DNA of 64,000 nt from an uncultured Sutterella sp. Lineage in GTDB: Bacteria > Pseudomonadota > Gammaproteobacteria > Burkholderiales > Burkholderiaceae_F. Position 1 is the stretch's first letter, and every line of letters begins with the position of its first letter. The stretch is from NCBI GenBank assembly GCA_905197905.1, contig CAJKAP010000005.1, positions 62,001 to 126,000 on the forward strand. The letters are read 5' to 3'. Under the pieces are notes generated by a model. That model was not told the DNA's origin, searched no databases, and saw only the letters and a list, made by a program, of their open reading frames with translations. Position numbers and translations under genes: made by a program. Below are positions 52,381 through 61,176 of the stretch, in pieces.

Positions 52381-52461
52381 CGTTCTCTCATCAAGCCACA
52401 ATAGCTTTCCTCTACTGAACAAACGTTCTCTATATTATTTTGAATTGCGCTTGACTCTCTA

Positions 52462-52490
52462 TTGATAATGATTCTCATTTCATGTATAGT
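52462..52490 (+). promoter_or_regulatory. Fur-controlled promoter of sRNA 2
   Basis: TTGATA (52462-52467), 17-bp spacer, TATAGT (52485-52490), with the same Fur-box core as copy 1. The spacing between copies 1 and 2 is 281 bp. Confidence 0.82.
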
Positions 52491-52497
52491 TCAAGTC

Positions 52498-52661
52498 ATG
52501 GGTTGAAAGCACTCTATCTCACAACAAACTGGTGAGGGGTCGCCAGTGATAGAGAAGATTTCGAAGCGCTTCACTTTTTGAAATCGGGTTTTATCTCCGC
52601 CTTCGCTTTCACTTGATGTCCTTGATACGGCGAACCGGTACAGGCGGTTCGCCGTTTTTTT
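52498..52661 (+). ncRNA. tandem iron-responsive structured sRNA, copy 2
   Basis: Same architecture as copy 1. P2 is CTCTATC/GATAGAG, where both sides changed relative to copy 1 (G-C to A-U), a compensatory substitution. P3 is GATTTCGAA/TTTGAAATC with a G-U pair. The inner CTGGTGA-GGGG-TCGCCAG hairpin and the TTTATCTCCGCCTTC tract are unchanged. The terminator stem has changed on both arms (CGGCGAACC/GGTTCGCCG). Confidence 0.82.
52628..52661 (+). terminator. terminator of sRNA 2
   Basis: CGGCGAACC/GGTTCGCCG stem followed by seven T. Confidence 0.92.
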
Positions 52662-52740
52662 CACTGCGTTTTTCTTCAATAGCTCTCCTCTATTAAAAAC
52701 AAGGCTTCCATATTATTTTCTCGTCTAAGGGTTTTCACTA

Positions 52741-52769
52741 TTGATAATGATTCTCATTTAATGTAATCT
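52741..52769 (+). promoter_or_regulatory. Fur-controlled promoter of sRNA 3
   Basis: TTGATA (52741-52746), 17-bp spacer, TAATCT (52764-52769), same Fur-box core. The -10 is weaker than in copies 1 and 2. Confidence 0.78.
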
Positions 52770-52776
52770 TACTTTC

Positions 52777-52941
52777 AACGAGCGAAAGCACTCTGTCGCA
52801 CAACAAACTGGTGAGGGGTCGCCAGTGACAGAGCAGGTTTCTCAGCGTTTCACATGAGAAACAAGGGTTTTATCTCCGCCCGCGCTTTCTCTTAATCTTC
52901 TTAATACGGTGAGCTGATACAGGCAGCTTACCGTTTTTTTT
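52777..52941 (+). ncRNA. tandem iron-responsive structured sRNA, copy 3
   Basis: The most diverged copy. P1 keeps GAAAGC/GCTTTC, P2 is CTCTGTC/GACAGAG, and the inner hairpin is unchanged. P3 is rebuilt as GTTTCTCA/TGAGAAAC, changed on both arms yet still fully paired. The tract reads TTTTATCTCCGCCCGC, so the 5' part of the possible seed is kept and the 3' end differs. The terminator is CGGTGAGCTG/CAGCTTACCG. Period from copy 2 is 279 bp. Confidence 0.8.
52907..52941 (+). terminator. terminator of sRNA 3
   Basis: CGGTGAGCTG/CAGCTTACCG (one G-U) followed by eight T. Confidence 0.9.
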
Positions 52942-52968
52942 GCCCTTCCTCTTCTTCATTACAAACAA

Positions 52969-53000
52969 TAAAAAAGGCCACCGTCTCTCGACAGCAGCCT
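52969..53000 (-). terminator. terminator of the tetraheme cytochrome gene
   Basis: Minus strand AGGCTGCTGTC pairs with GACGGTGGCCT (11 pairs with G-U) around GAGA, followed by TTTTT. Confidence 0.75.
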
Positions 53001-53026
53001 CTGACCAGCATTCCAAGAATTTGTGT

Positions 53027-53383
53027 TTAGCGCACTTTGAAATCAAACTGATGGCATTGATTGCAGAAATTATCCGGTTCCGAGTGCATTAAGTGGCAGT
53101 TCGTGCAATCAAGCGTATCTTGATAGTGCGGAGACATATGCGGATTCGTCGGTTTCACGTCCTTGGTCTTCGCAACCAAGTCCTTCGTGTTGTGGCAGCC
53201 CGTACAGGTTTCAATCGTCGGGATTTCAGGATTTTTCATATCCATATTTTTGCCGTGGCAACTTTCACACGTTAAACCACGCGCCACGTGGCGATCCGCG
53301 CCAAAGTGACCATCAGCGGCTTGGGCCATCGAGCTCATACCAAGACAGAGCGCCATCAAAGCTAAAAGTGCTCCTTGCTTCAT
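53027..53383 (-). CDS. small periplasmic tetraheme cytochrome c
   Basis: 118 residues: Sec signal (cleavage near AQA-AD, residue 22) and four CxxCH heme sites (CESCH, CTGCH, CTNCH, CNQCH) with extra His residues for bis-His ligation. It matches the heme domain of Shewanella flavocytochrome c (Fcc3) as a free protein. It probably carries electrons from a quinol dehydrogenase to periplasmic flavoprotein reductases such as that encoded at 34919-36730; the pairing is inferred. It is a single gene, convergent with the sRNA array. Confidence 0.9.
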   Translation of the reverse strand: MKQGALLALMALCLGMSSMAQAADGHFGADRHVARGLTCESCHGKNMDMKNPEIPTIETCTGCHNTKDLVAKTKDVKPTNPHMSPHYQDTLDCTNCHLMHSEPDNFCNQCHQFDFKVR

Positions 53384-53717
53384 TTCTTTTTTCTCCTAGG
53401 GGTTTGAAAACTTTCGTTTTTGAGCGCTCTTTTTGGAGCAGAATCGCTCAATAGCTCACACTTTACAGAAAGCTTATTAGGTGCGATACCTCCCGCGGGA
53501 GAGGATAGTTTTCTTTTTTCGTTGCCTTTTCTTTTCCCTACTCTCGCAACGATAGAGAGACAGGGTTTACCCTAGGTTTGTAGGTTATTCTACCCAGACG
53601 CTTTGCGCCCACCTAAGAAAAGCGTATTACGCAACCGTCCTTTCTTGTCCTTTTTCTTGGGAAGCTAGTATCTTAGAAGAATAACTTTCCCCTTCACTTT
53701 TCCCTCACAGGTGACGT
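53384..53717. other. divergent intergenic region
   Basis: Contains a perfect 12-bp palindrome CTCCCGCGGGAG at 53490-53501 that could be an operator or short hairpin. No gene is seen. Confidence 0.5.
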
Positions 53718-54920
53718 ATGGCGGCTATTGCCTTCGATAACATGTTCTACTACCTGCTGATCTGCCTCCTTTTCTTTGGCGTGGGTGACCTCCTTGGGGT
53801 TGCAACCAAAGCAAAGGTTTCAGCAGTGTTTGTGAGCCTCTTCCTCTTCTTGGCGGGCTTTATGTCCGGGCTCATTCCTCCCGATATTATTAAAAAAGCG
53901 GGTTTGCAAGACCTCGGTAAAATCGCGGTGATTTTCGTGGTGTTCTCTATGGGCACAACGATTAATTTCCGCGAATTGATTGCTGAGTGGCGCACGGTCG
54001 TTACTGCTCTCCTTTCTATGGTGGCGGTGTTGATCTGTGGTCTCGTCTTAATTCCGATTATTGGTAAACAAGAAACCATTGTGTCGCTCCCGATTGTGAC
54101 GGGGGGCATTGTGGCGACGCAGATCATGACCAACGCGGCTATGGAGCAAGGCTTTGCACTCGCCGCAGCACTTGGGACCATTATTTTTGCCATTCAAAAG
54201 TTCTTGGGTTCGCCTGTAGCCTCCTACTTCGGCCTTCGCGAAGCTCGTGTGATTTTGGCACAGTATCGCCAGAATAAAGAAGCCTTTGAGCACGATGCCG
54301 CCGCACAAGCGGCTGCTCAGGCTGCCGAAGCCAATAAGAAATTAACGTTCTTTGAGCGCAACAAGAAGTACTATGGTCCTTTCACCTGCTTGGCGATTAC
54401 GGCCTTCTTCTGCTGGATTTCGTTCTTGATTGGCAAGGCCACGAATCTCTCGCCCACTATCTGGGCTTTGATTTTGGGCGCTGCTGTCTCAACGACGGGG
54501 ATGCTTCCCTCGAATATCTTGAAGCACGCTAACTCCGCAGGGCTCTTTAACTGCGCAACGTTTGCCACCATTATTCCTTCTCTTGCCAAGATCACCATGG
54601 GTGATTTGACGACGCTGGGGATGATGGTGATCGCCCTCTTCGTGGTGGTGTTTGTTGCACTCTTCTTGTGCTTTTATATCCTGCCTCTCTGGAAGATCCT
54701 GGGTTCGCGTAACGTCGCCATGGGCGTGGCCTGCTGCCAGCTCTTAGGCTTCCCCGCAACCTATTTGATCGTGAACGAAGTGGCGCAAGCCGCGGCCACG
54801 AACGAAGACGAAAAGAAAGCGATTACGGATCGACTCATGCCGAAGTACCTGGTTGGTGGGTTTACTACGGTAACGAGTTTCTCCGTCATTATCGCGGGCT
54901 TCATGGCTCCCTATGTTTAA
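53718..54920 (+). CDS. GltS-like sodium/glutamate-type symporter
   Basis: 400 residues with about ten membrane helices in two halves and a charged Ala-rich cytoplasmic loop (about 185-215). GGIVATQIMTNAAMEQG in the first half and GLFNCATFATIIPSLAKITMGDL in the second resemble the re-entrant regions of sodium/glutamate-type carriers. It is encoded 28 bp upstream of a gamma-glutamyltransferase, so glutamate or gamma-glutamyl compounds are the likely cargo. Family placement is moderate. Confidence 0.68.
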   Translation: MAAIAFDNMFYYLLICLLFFGVGDLLGVATKAKVSAVFVSLFLFLAGFMSGLIPPDIIKKAGLQDLGKIAVIFVVFSMGTTINFRELIAEWRTVVTALLSMVAVLICGLVLIPIIGKQETIVSLPIVTGGIVATQIMTNAAMEQGFALAAALGTIIFAIQKFLGSPVASYFGLREARVILAQYRQNKEAFEHDAAAQAAAQAAEANKKLTFFERNKKYYGPFTCLAITAFFCWISFLIGKATNLSPTIWALILGAAVSTTGMLPSNILKHANSAGLFNCATFATIIPSLAKITMGDLTTLGMMVIALFVVVFVALFLCFYILPLWKILGSRNVAMGVACCQLLGFPATYLIVNEVAQAAATNEDEKKAITDRLMPKYLVGGFTTVTSFSVIIAGFMAPYV

Positions 54921-54948
54921 CCTATTCGATTGAGAAGGAACAAAAATC

Positions 54949-56559
54949 ATGTATCAGTACGATGCTCAAGACTATCCTTACCCCAGCAAGCGCCACGTGG
55001 TTTATGCCAAAAATGGGATGTGCTGCTCTGGTAACCCTTCCACGAGTTCGGCTGGGTTGCAAACGCTCTTAAAGGGCGGGAATGCCATCGACGCTATTCT
55101 GGCCATGGCTGCCTCTCTCCCGGTGGTCGAACCCACGGGGAACGGTTTAGGGGCAGACTGCTTCGCGATTATTTGGTACAAAGGCAAACTCTACGGCATT
55201 AACGGTACGGGCCCCGCCCCCATGCTCAACTCGGTTGCTGCTCTCAAAGAACGTGGCTTTGACAAGATCCCGTCTTACGGCGTGGAACCGATTAATGTCC
55301 CTGGCGCCGTCGGTGGCTGGATGGCCATGCATGAACGCTTTGGCTCAATGCCACTTGAAGAAGTTTTTGCCCCTGCAGTGAGCTACGCTGAAAACGGCTA
55401 CCCTGTTTCGCCCAATATCTCTCGCCTCTGGGAAGAAGCCTACGGGATTTATTCCAAGTATCGCGATCGTCCCGAATTCCAAGGCTGGTTTGATACTTTT
55501 GCCCCGAATGACACGTGGTTAAAACCGGGCGACCTATTCAAAGTCCCCGAAATGGCTGCTACGTTGCGTGAAATCGCTGCCACGAAGGGTGAGAGTTTCT
55601 ATCGCGGTCGCTTAGCTGACGTGATGGATGCGTTCTTCAAGAAACACAATGGTTTCTTACGCAAAGAAGACTTGGCAGCCTACCACCCAGAATGGGTTGA
55701 CCCGATTTCGGTCAATTACCACGGCTACGACGTTTGGGAATTGCCGCCTAACGGGCACGGCATTACGGTCTTGATGGCTCTCCAAATCCTCAAAGACATG
55801 GATCTTGGCGCACGCGACGATGTGGAAACGCTCCACAAGCAAATCGAAGCAATGAAGCTTGCGATGACCGATACGGCCAACTACGTGGCAGAGCCTTCTT
55901 ACATGAAGGTGACGGTTGAAGAACTTTTGAGCGAAGAATATGCCGCTCGCCGTCGTGCTGAAATTAGTGATGTGGCGAAGTTGCCGACTGTGGGTGATCC
56001 AAAATATCACTCCACCGTTTACTTCTGCGCCGCAGATAAAGACGGCAATATGGTCTCGATGATTCAATCGAACTTCCGTGGCTTTGGCTCGGGTATCGTC
56101 ATCCCGGGTACGGCTATTTCGTTAAACGACCGTGCAGAAAACTTCAAATTTGATGAAAACCACGCCAACGCTCTCCTGGGCGGCAAGCGCCCCTACCACA
56201 CGATTATTCCTGGCTTCTTAACGAAGGACGGCGTTGCTGTGGGTCCGTTTGGCATTATGGGTGGCTTCATGCAACCGCAGGCACACGTACAGGTTGTGCA
56301 GAACATGATCGATTGGCACTTGAACCCACAACAAGCCCTTGACGCACCACGTTGGCAGTGGGTTGGCGGCAAGAAGGTCGAAGTGGAGCAGGATACGCCT
56401 AACCACGTCATTCGCCTCTTGCAGCGTCGCGGCCACGACATCATCGTACAGCCAGACCCCTACCATATGGGGCGCGGTCAGATGATTCTGCGTGACGAGA
56501 ATGGTGTCTACGTAGGTGCCACGGAAAAGCGCACTGACGGACACATTATGAGCTACTAA
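54949..56559 (+). CDS. ggt: gamma-glutamyltransferase (cytosolic, YwrD-like)
   Basis: 536 residues of the Ntn-hydrolase GGT family with GNPSTSSAGLQTLLKGGNAIDA, NGLGADCF, the autoprocessing Thr in STVYFCAADKDGN (about 363-375) that becomes the nucleophile, GFGSGIV, and a late MGGFMQPQAH. No signal peptide is present, unlike the periplasmic GGT, so it acts inside the cell. It would release glutamate from glutathione or other gamma-glutamyl compounds taken up by the co-encoded symporter. Confidence 0.92.
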   Translation: MYQYDAQDYPYPSKRHVVYAKNGMCCSGNPSTSSAGLQTLLKGGNAIDAILAMAASLPVVEPTGNGLGADCFAIIWYKGKLYGINGTGPAPMLNSVAALKERGFDKIPSYGVEPINVPGAVGGWMAMHERFGSMPLEEVFAPAVSYAENGYPVSPNISRLWEEAYGIYSKYRDRPEFQGWFDTFAPNDTWLKPGDLFKVPEMAATLREIAATKGESFYRGRLADVMDAFFKKHNGFLRKEDLAAYHPEWVDPISVNYHGYDVWELPPNGHGITVLMALQILKDMDLGARDDVETLHKQIEAMKLAMTDTANYVAEPSYMKVTVEELLSEEYAARRRAEISDVAKLPTVGDPKYHSTVYFCAADKDGNMVSMIQSNFRGFGSGIVIPGTAISLNDRAENFKFDENHANALLGGKRPYHTIIPGFLTKDGVAVGPFGIMGGFMQPQAHVQVVQNMIDWHLNPQQALDAPRWQWVGGKKVEVEQDTPNHVIRLLQRRGHDIIVQPDPYHMGRGQMILRDENGVYVGATEKRTDGHIMSY

Positions 56560-56574
56560 TCGCTCCCCCCTCAG

Positions 56575-56605
56575 CCCTGCTCTGGTTTTCTGGAGCAGGG
56601 TTTTT
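56575..56605 (+). terminator. ggt: intrinsic terminator after ggt
   Basis: CCCTGCTC/GAGCAGGG stem, 10-nt loop, TTTTT. Confidence 0.9.
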
Positions 56606-57037
56606 CTTTTTCTGGCATAAATATCCCAAATATAGGGTATCTAACCATACTTGTAACGCTGTGTGTCTGTAAAAACCTAAGAAAAATTCCCTAGTTTTTT
56701 GTTTCTTATCTGAGCCTTACGATTCAGCTCTCTGGAGCGACAGAGCATTCCTCTCTTTACCCACTCTTTTCCTTAATTACACAGTCTTCTTGAGCATTTT
56801 GACGGCTTCTTTACGGTAAGCCTTGTTCACCTTTTTCGCAGCATCTCACTGCTCTCTGGGAGCAAAGATTTTTTCTCGCTCTGTTACATTATTTAGAACA
56901 CCGCCATTCTAATTTTCGCTACAGTAGGCTTAACCAAATTTTTATGTTGAGGTCTCAAAACCTCACGCTAACCCAATACGCGTTCAGCCTTCTCATAACA
57001 AATCGTCTGAGCGTTAACTTTCGATGGAGATAGCATC
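56606..57037. other. intergenic region upstream of the Spy-like gene
   Basis: About 430 bases with no supported gene; a ribosome site (GGAGA) precedes 57038. No clear promoter. Confidence 0.45.
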
Positions 57038-57649
57038 ATGAAGAAAACTACCAAACTCTTAGCCACTGTCGCTGCTTTAGGTGCCTTGGCAACCGCCTCT
57101 TACTCCTTTGCCGCGCCGATGGCTCACGGTAATACGGATGGTGCTCAACAACATCAGTGCCCGATGATGGCCTCCCAGGTCAACAAAGAAGACATGATGA
57201 ACGCTCGCTTTGAAGGTATCGCTCGTATGTTGACGTTGGAAGCCAACCAGAAGGCTGCTTGGACGGCTTATGTGGATGCTTCCAAGACCATGCACATGGG
57301 TCCGAAGAAGACCTGGGATAAGCCCGCTGTGGATACGCAGGATCGTTTGGAACGCCGCATTGCAATGCAAACCGAAGGGACTGAGCAGCTCAAGGCCTTT
57401 GTGAAGGCTCGTGCTGAACTCTTGAAGGTTTTGAATCCTTCCCAGAAGTATGTCCTTGAACAGACGGAAATGACCCACGGTAAGATGGGTGGCGACATGG
57501 GTGGCCACGGCAAAATGATGGGCAAGGGTATGATGGGCGGCAAAGGCGGCATGATGGACCACGGCGCTCATGGTGCTGACAAGGCTGATGCCGGTGACGC
57601 TCACCAGCACCACCAGGCTGCTCCTGCCAAACAAGAATCCAAGATGTAA
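57038..57649 (+). CDS. Spy/CpxP-like periplasmic protein with Met/His-rich tail
   Basis: 203 residues. Sec signal (cleavage near SFA-AP, residue 26), then a helical domain with two LTxxQ-like motifs (LTLEANQ about 67-73 and LNPSQKYVLEQ about 131-141), the mark of Spy/CpxP envelope-stress chaperones. A Gly/Met/His-rich tail (MGGDMGGHGKMMGKGMM..., HQHHQ) follows and may bind copper or other metals. It is a single gene. A chaperone-like or metal-responsive role is inferred. Confidence 0.8.
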   Translation: MKKTTKLLATVAALGALATASYSFAAPMAHGNTDGAQQHQCPMMASQVNKEDMMNARFEGIARMLTLEANQKAAWTAYVDASKTMHMGPKKTWDKPAVDTQDRLERRIAMQTEGTEQLKAFVKARAELLKVLNPSQKYVLEQTEMTHGKMGGDMGGHGKMMGKGMMGGKGGMMDHGAHGADKADAGDAHQHHQAAPAKQESKM

Positions 57650-57702
57650 GTCAAACTTCACGCAAGCAGGGAGCCTTGAATCCTCTCCCTAATTGCGCGT
57701 CC

Positions 57703-57746
57703 AGAGCTTCCTTGATGTTTTCCTCTATCAAGGAAGCTCTTCTTTT
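57703..57746. terminator. bidirectional terminator between Spy-like and LysR genes
   Basis: Perfect 14-bp stem AGAGCTTCCTTGAT/ATCAAGGAAGCTCT with a 10-nt loop and TCTTTT on the plus side; it sits between convergent genes. Confidence 0.88.
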
Positions 57747-57769
57747 AGATAAGCGCATCATAATGTTGC

Positions 57770-58705
57770 TTATAGGTATGGAGAATATGGTAATTCTTCA
57801 GAAAAGAGGTTGATCAATTTGAGCAACAACGGATCTTTGCGAGAAAAATTTCTCCATCCAATCATGATGGGGTAATCTGGAAAAGCGAAAGGACTCTCGT
57901 GATACTCTAATGTGCTCATCTCAGCAATTTTTTTTGCAGCGTGCCTAGGGATGGTCGTTAATGCCTGCGTTCCTGCTAATAAGTACGGAATTGCACTAAA
58001 GTGCGAGGTAGAAACTAAGATTTTTCTCCGTAAATTCTGGTCTGCCAATACTTCATCTACTAACCCAAAAAATCCCCCACTCGAGACCAGCACATGTTCA
58101 TGCATGACATAACTTTCGCGGGTTAATTCTTCCCCAAATGTTTTTGGATCAAGTAAACATGCGTAATTGCTACGCCCTACTGTTGTCACACTGATCCCCT
58201 CTGCAGACAGTCCCCCCGCAGTAATCGCTAGATCAATTTCTCTCGACATCAGCATATCGGAAACCAGATGGGAATTACTTTGCCGGAAATGCAAACGAAA
58301 AGTACTTCCTAGACGTCGAGATAGATTGACCAATTGTGTCCCAAAGACCATTTCAAAGTCATCGGAAATCCCCACCGTAACGGTACGACCTCTATCAAAT
58401 CCTTTCTTGTTGCCATGAAGCTCAAAACTTGCCGCAAATTGGTCCAACGCCTCTCGTGCGAACGGGTATATCTGACGAGCAAAAAGGGTAGGTCGAAAAC
58501 CACGCCCCGTTCTCTCAAATAAGGGATCTAAATAAATTTCTCTGAGTTTCGCTATGCCTTGTGAAACGGCAGATTGCGAAATACCTAGCCTCGCTCCAGC
58601 TGTAGTGGCGCTATGTCCTTCAAATACTGCTACGAACAGTCTTAGTAAATTTAGATCGATCGTTTCGATATTACTTTTACTACTATCAGATGTATCAAAA
58701 CTCAT
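57770..58705 (-). CDS. LysR-family transcriptional regulator
   Basis: 311 residues. N-terminal winged HTH (LNLLRLFVAVFEGHSATTAGARLGISQSAVSQGIAKLRE, in two parts about 18-56) and a C-terminal ligand domain (TVTVGISDDFEMVFG..., about 108 on). It is transcribed divergently from the nitrilase gene with 112 bp between, so it very likely controls the nitrilase-permease pair. The inducer is unknown. Confidence 0.92.
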   Translation of the reverse strand: MSFDTSDSSKSNIETIDLNLLRLFVAVFEGHSATTAGARLGISQSAVSQGIAKLREIYLDPLFERTGRGFRPTLFARQIYPFAREALDQFAASFELHGNKKGFDRGRTVTVGISDDFEMVFGTQLVNLSRRLGSTFRLHFRQSNSHLVSDMLMSREIDLAITAGGLSAEGISVTTVGRSNYACLLDPKTFGEELTRESYVMHEHVLVSSGGFFGLVDEVLADQNLRRKILVSTSHFSAIPYLLAGTQALTTIPRHAAKKIAEMSTLEYHESPFAFPDYPIMIGWRNFSRKDPLLLKLINLFSEELPYSPYL

Positions 58706-58817
58706 CTATTCATTCCTCATAGAAAAATCGATAATTTCTAAAGAATTCAAGGATTTCTCCATGACTTCATAGCATTGACCTCTTCCATTATACGAACTCT
58801 TTGTGTAGGAACTTATT

Positions 58818-59741
58818 ATGAGTAAACATATTATCGCCGCCTTGCAAATTGGTGCCGACGTTGCTGGCAAAGCACAAACTTTGGCAAATATTCTTTCTTG
58901 GGAAAATGCCATTCGCGATAGCCACGCCGACATCGTCGTAATGCCTGAAGCGCTTCTTGGTGGTTATCCAAAAGGCGAAATTTTCGGCACTTACATGGGT
59001 TTCCGTCTTCCCGAAGGACGAGAAAAGTTTCGTGAATATTATGACAACGCTATTGATGTTCCTGGTGAAGAAACGCAAGCACTTGCTGAACTCTCTGCCA
59101 AAACTGGCGCTTCCTTAGTGGTTGGCTGTATTGAACGCACTCCTCATTCCTTATTCTGCACCGCCTTATTCTTTGACCCTGAAAACGGGTTGGTTGGTAA
59201 ACACAGAAAACTGATGCCAACCGCAACCGAACGCCTTGTCTGGGGAATGGGCGACGGCTCTACTCTTCCTGTTGTTGATACGGCTGCTGGCAAAGCTTCA
59301 GCGGCAATCTGTTGGGAAAACCACATGCCTCTGTTACGAGCCTACATGTATGCCAAAGGCACACAAATTTATTGCGCTCCAACCGTAGACTGCCGTGACC
59401 ATTGGGAACATTCCATGCGCCACATCGCCCATGAAGGACGCTGTTTTGTAGTGACTGCTTGCCAGTATGTTCCTAGCCCTAAAGCCCTTGATATTACGGT
59501 TCCTCATTGGAAAGAAGATGAAGATTTAATTCGTGGTGGGTCTTTGATTGTTGGGCCTCAAGGCAACCTTTTAGCAGGTCCCCTCTTCCACGAAGCGGGG
59601 CTTGTGACCGCTGAAATCGATCTAGATGACCTTACGCGAGCACGATACGACATGGATGTCTCTGGCCACTACGCGCGCCCAGATGTCTTCTCTTTACACG
59701 TCGATACTCGTCCCAAAAGAACCATCGAAGAAACCGTTTAA
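58818..59741 (+). CDS. nitrilase
   Basis: 307 residues of the nitrilase/cyanide hydratase family with the catalytic Glu (VMPEALLGGYPKG, about 43), Lys (HRKLMPTATERLVWGMGDGS, about 130) and Cys (AAICWENHMPLLRAYMY, about 164). The RLVWG/GDGS and CWENHMPL signatures place it with true nitrilases that turn nitriles to acids and ammonia. A permease gene follows and a divergent LysR gene precedes it. Substrate unknown. Confidence 0.93.
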   Translation: MSKHIIAALQIGADVAGKAQTLANILSWENAIRDSHADIVVMPEALLGGYPKGEIFGTYMGFRLPEGREKFREYYDNAIDVPGEETQALAELSAKTGASLVVGCIERTPHSLFCTALFFDPENGLVGKHRKLMPTATERLVWGMGDGSTLPVVDTAAGKASAAICWENHMPLLRAYMYAKGTQIYCAPTVDCRDHWEHSMRHIAHEGRCFVVTACQYVPSPKALDITVPHWKEDEDLIRGGSLIVGPQGNLLAGPLFHEAGLVTAEIDLDDLTRARYDMDVSGHYARPDVFSLHVDTRPKRTIEETV

Positions 59742-59790
59742 CCAACCATTGATCTCCCAGTAATCCTTAGCTGGGACTTTGACCTCATTT

Positions 59791-59842
59791 CCCCTGCTCT
59801 TGATGTTTGCCAACCCCTGGGGTGGTGAGCAGGGGATTTTTT
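59791..59842 (+). terminator. terminator-like hairpin between nitrilase and permease genes
   Basis: CCCCTGCTC/GAGCAGGGG outer stem with inner CCAACCCC/GGGGTGG pairing, followed by ATTTTTT. It lies 30 bp before the permease start, so it may be a leaky terminator or attenuator for the second gene. Confidence 0.75.
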
Positions 59843-59870
59843 GACCTCTTCCAAGCAAAGGAGACTCAAA

Positions 59871-61163
59871 ATGACACTCCTTATCGTCAGTCAAATTATT
59901 ATTGCCATCACACTGCTCCTTATGGTAATTGGCAAAACCCCAATGTTTATCACCGCAGTCGTCGGCGCAGCCGCTGCTGCTTTTTTTGCTGGAATTCCGC
60001 TTTCTGGTAGCGACCCTGTTACGATGTCAAAGCTCCTCATTTCGGGGCTCAACCCTGTCTTAATTGATATGTGTGGCATCCTGCTCTTCATTGGTATCAT
60101 GAAAGCTTCTGGATTTCTCAATGTCATTATTGGAGACGTTATTCGAGCGGGAAACTATGTGGGCGGTGGTCCCGGCATCATTACTGCCGCAAGCTTAGTC
60201 GCTGGCGTCATAGGCATGATGGTTGGCTTTACCCAAGCGGCCATTACGGGTGTTGTCGCGGGACCTGCTGCTATTAAATTGGGAGTAGATCCTGACGAAG
60301 CTGCGGGCGCTTTGCAACATGCGAACAATTTAGGTTGCGGTGCCGGGTTTGCCCACCCAACTATGGTTAGCATCTTGGCTATCACTGGTATCGGTTTCGG
60401 GATGTTTAATGTTTGGGGAGCTGTCTCTGCTTTAGCCGTTATCGGCATGGGGTATTGGCGCATGCGTAAACATCTGCGCAATAAAGGCTCTTTGAAGCGA
60501 TATAGTCCCGAAGAAATTCAGACTCTCCTAGCATCATTGACTGATGGCACTACTCGCCCAGACATTTCTTCCTTTAAGGCCTTCTTGCCATTTATCATTT
60601 TGATCGTTGCGTCTTCCTGTGGAATCCCTATTTTTGTCGTTTGTTTCGTTTGCTCTTTGCTCGTCATTGTCCTCTCTGGCAGAAACTGGGAGCAAAGTCA
60701 GTCCGATATGATTGAAGGCGTCAAAATGATTGCGGTGCCTTTTACCGCTACCGTTGTTTTTCTATTCTTATCTGGAGTGATTAAAAATATCGGTTTTGTC
60801 GCCTTGTTAGATTCTTGGTTTAAGCCAGTTCTGAGTTTTTCTCCAGAACTCATGATGTTCTTTGTAGCAAGTCTAACTGGCCTGATTACCCAGTCTTATA
60901 TGGCCTCCGCTGCAGTAGTCTTGCCATTTTGCACCATTGCCTTAGGCGCTGGCGGAGATCCTATGGGTATTGCTGTCGCAGCAGCTAGTGGCTGTAATAT
61001 CGGTCAGTACTATTTAACGGGTGGACCTGTATCTGGTTTGAACACTGTCATTCCAGTGGTACCAGGGTCTGACCTTGTGAAAGCAAATCTTTTCCAACGC
61101 CCCAATATTGCCTTCGGCTTCTTTATCGGGACTTTGGTTGTGGCTTATCTTGCCATCATTTAA
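59871..61163 (+). CDS. membrane permease of the GntP/DcuC-like ion-transporter group
   Basis: 430 residues from ATG at 59871 (AAGGAGA upstream); an in-frame ATG at 59841 is inside the preceding hairpin tail. About eleven membrane helices, with GIMKASGFLNVIIGDVI, GFAHPTMVSILAITGIGFG and QSYMASAAVVLPFC elements. The pattern fits carboxylate carriers of the ion-transporter superfamily, but I cannot name the exact family. By context it may import a nitrile or export the acid made by the nitrilase. Confidence 0.75.
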   Translation: MTLLIVSQIIIAITLLLMVIGKTPMFITAVVGAAAAAFFAGIPLSGSDPVTMSKLLISGLNPVLIDMCGILLFIGIMKASGFLNVIIGDVIRAGNYVGGGPGIITAASLVAGVIGMMVGFTQAAITGVVAGPAAIKLGVDPDEAAGALQHANNLGCGAGFAHPTMVSILAITGIGFGMFNVWGAVSALAVIGMGYWRMRKHLRNKGSLKRYSPEEIQTLLASLTDGTTRPDISSFKAFLPFIILIVASSCGIPIFVVCFVCSLLVIVLSGRNWEQSQSDMIEGVKMIAVPFTATVVFLFLSGVIKNIGFVALLDSWFKPVLSFSPELMMFFVASLTGLITQSYMASAAVVLPFCTIALGAGGDPMGIAVAAASGCNIGQYYLTGGPVSGLNTVIPVVPGSDLVKANLFQRPNIAFGFFIGTLVVAYLAII

Positions 61164-61176
61164 CTGGAATAACCCC

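Larger units (their letters stand above)
52181..52941 (+). repeat. three tandem ~280-bp repeats carrying the sRNA genes
   Basis: Direct tandem triplication (periods 281 and 279 bp). Promoter and RNA core are conserved; the about 80-bp spacers between each terminator and the next promoter are not. Confidence 0.9.

Noticed and set aside
52265..52465. Small ORFs inside the sRNA repeats (GTG/ATG-initiated MTERISKRF-like, plus minus-strand SRTSSESEGG-like frames)
   Set aside because: A GAGGGG element precedes a conserved GTG, but the frames end at different points (10, 11 and 66 codons), read through a terminator in copy 1, and the conservation is explained by the paired stems.
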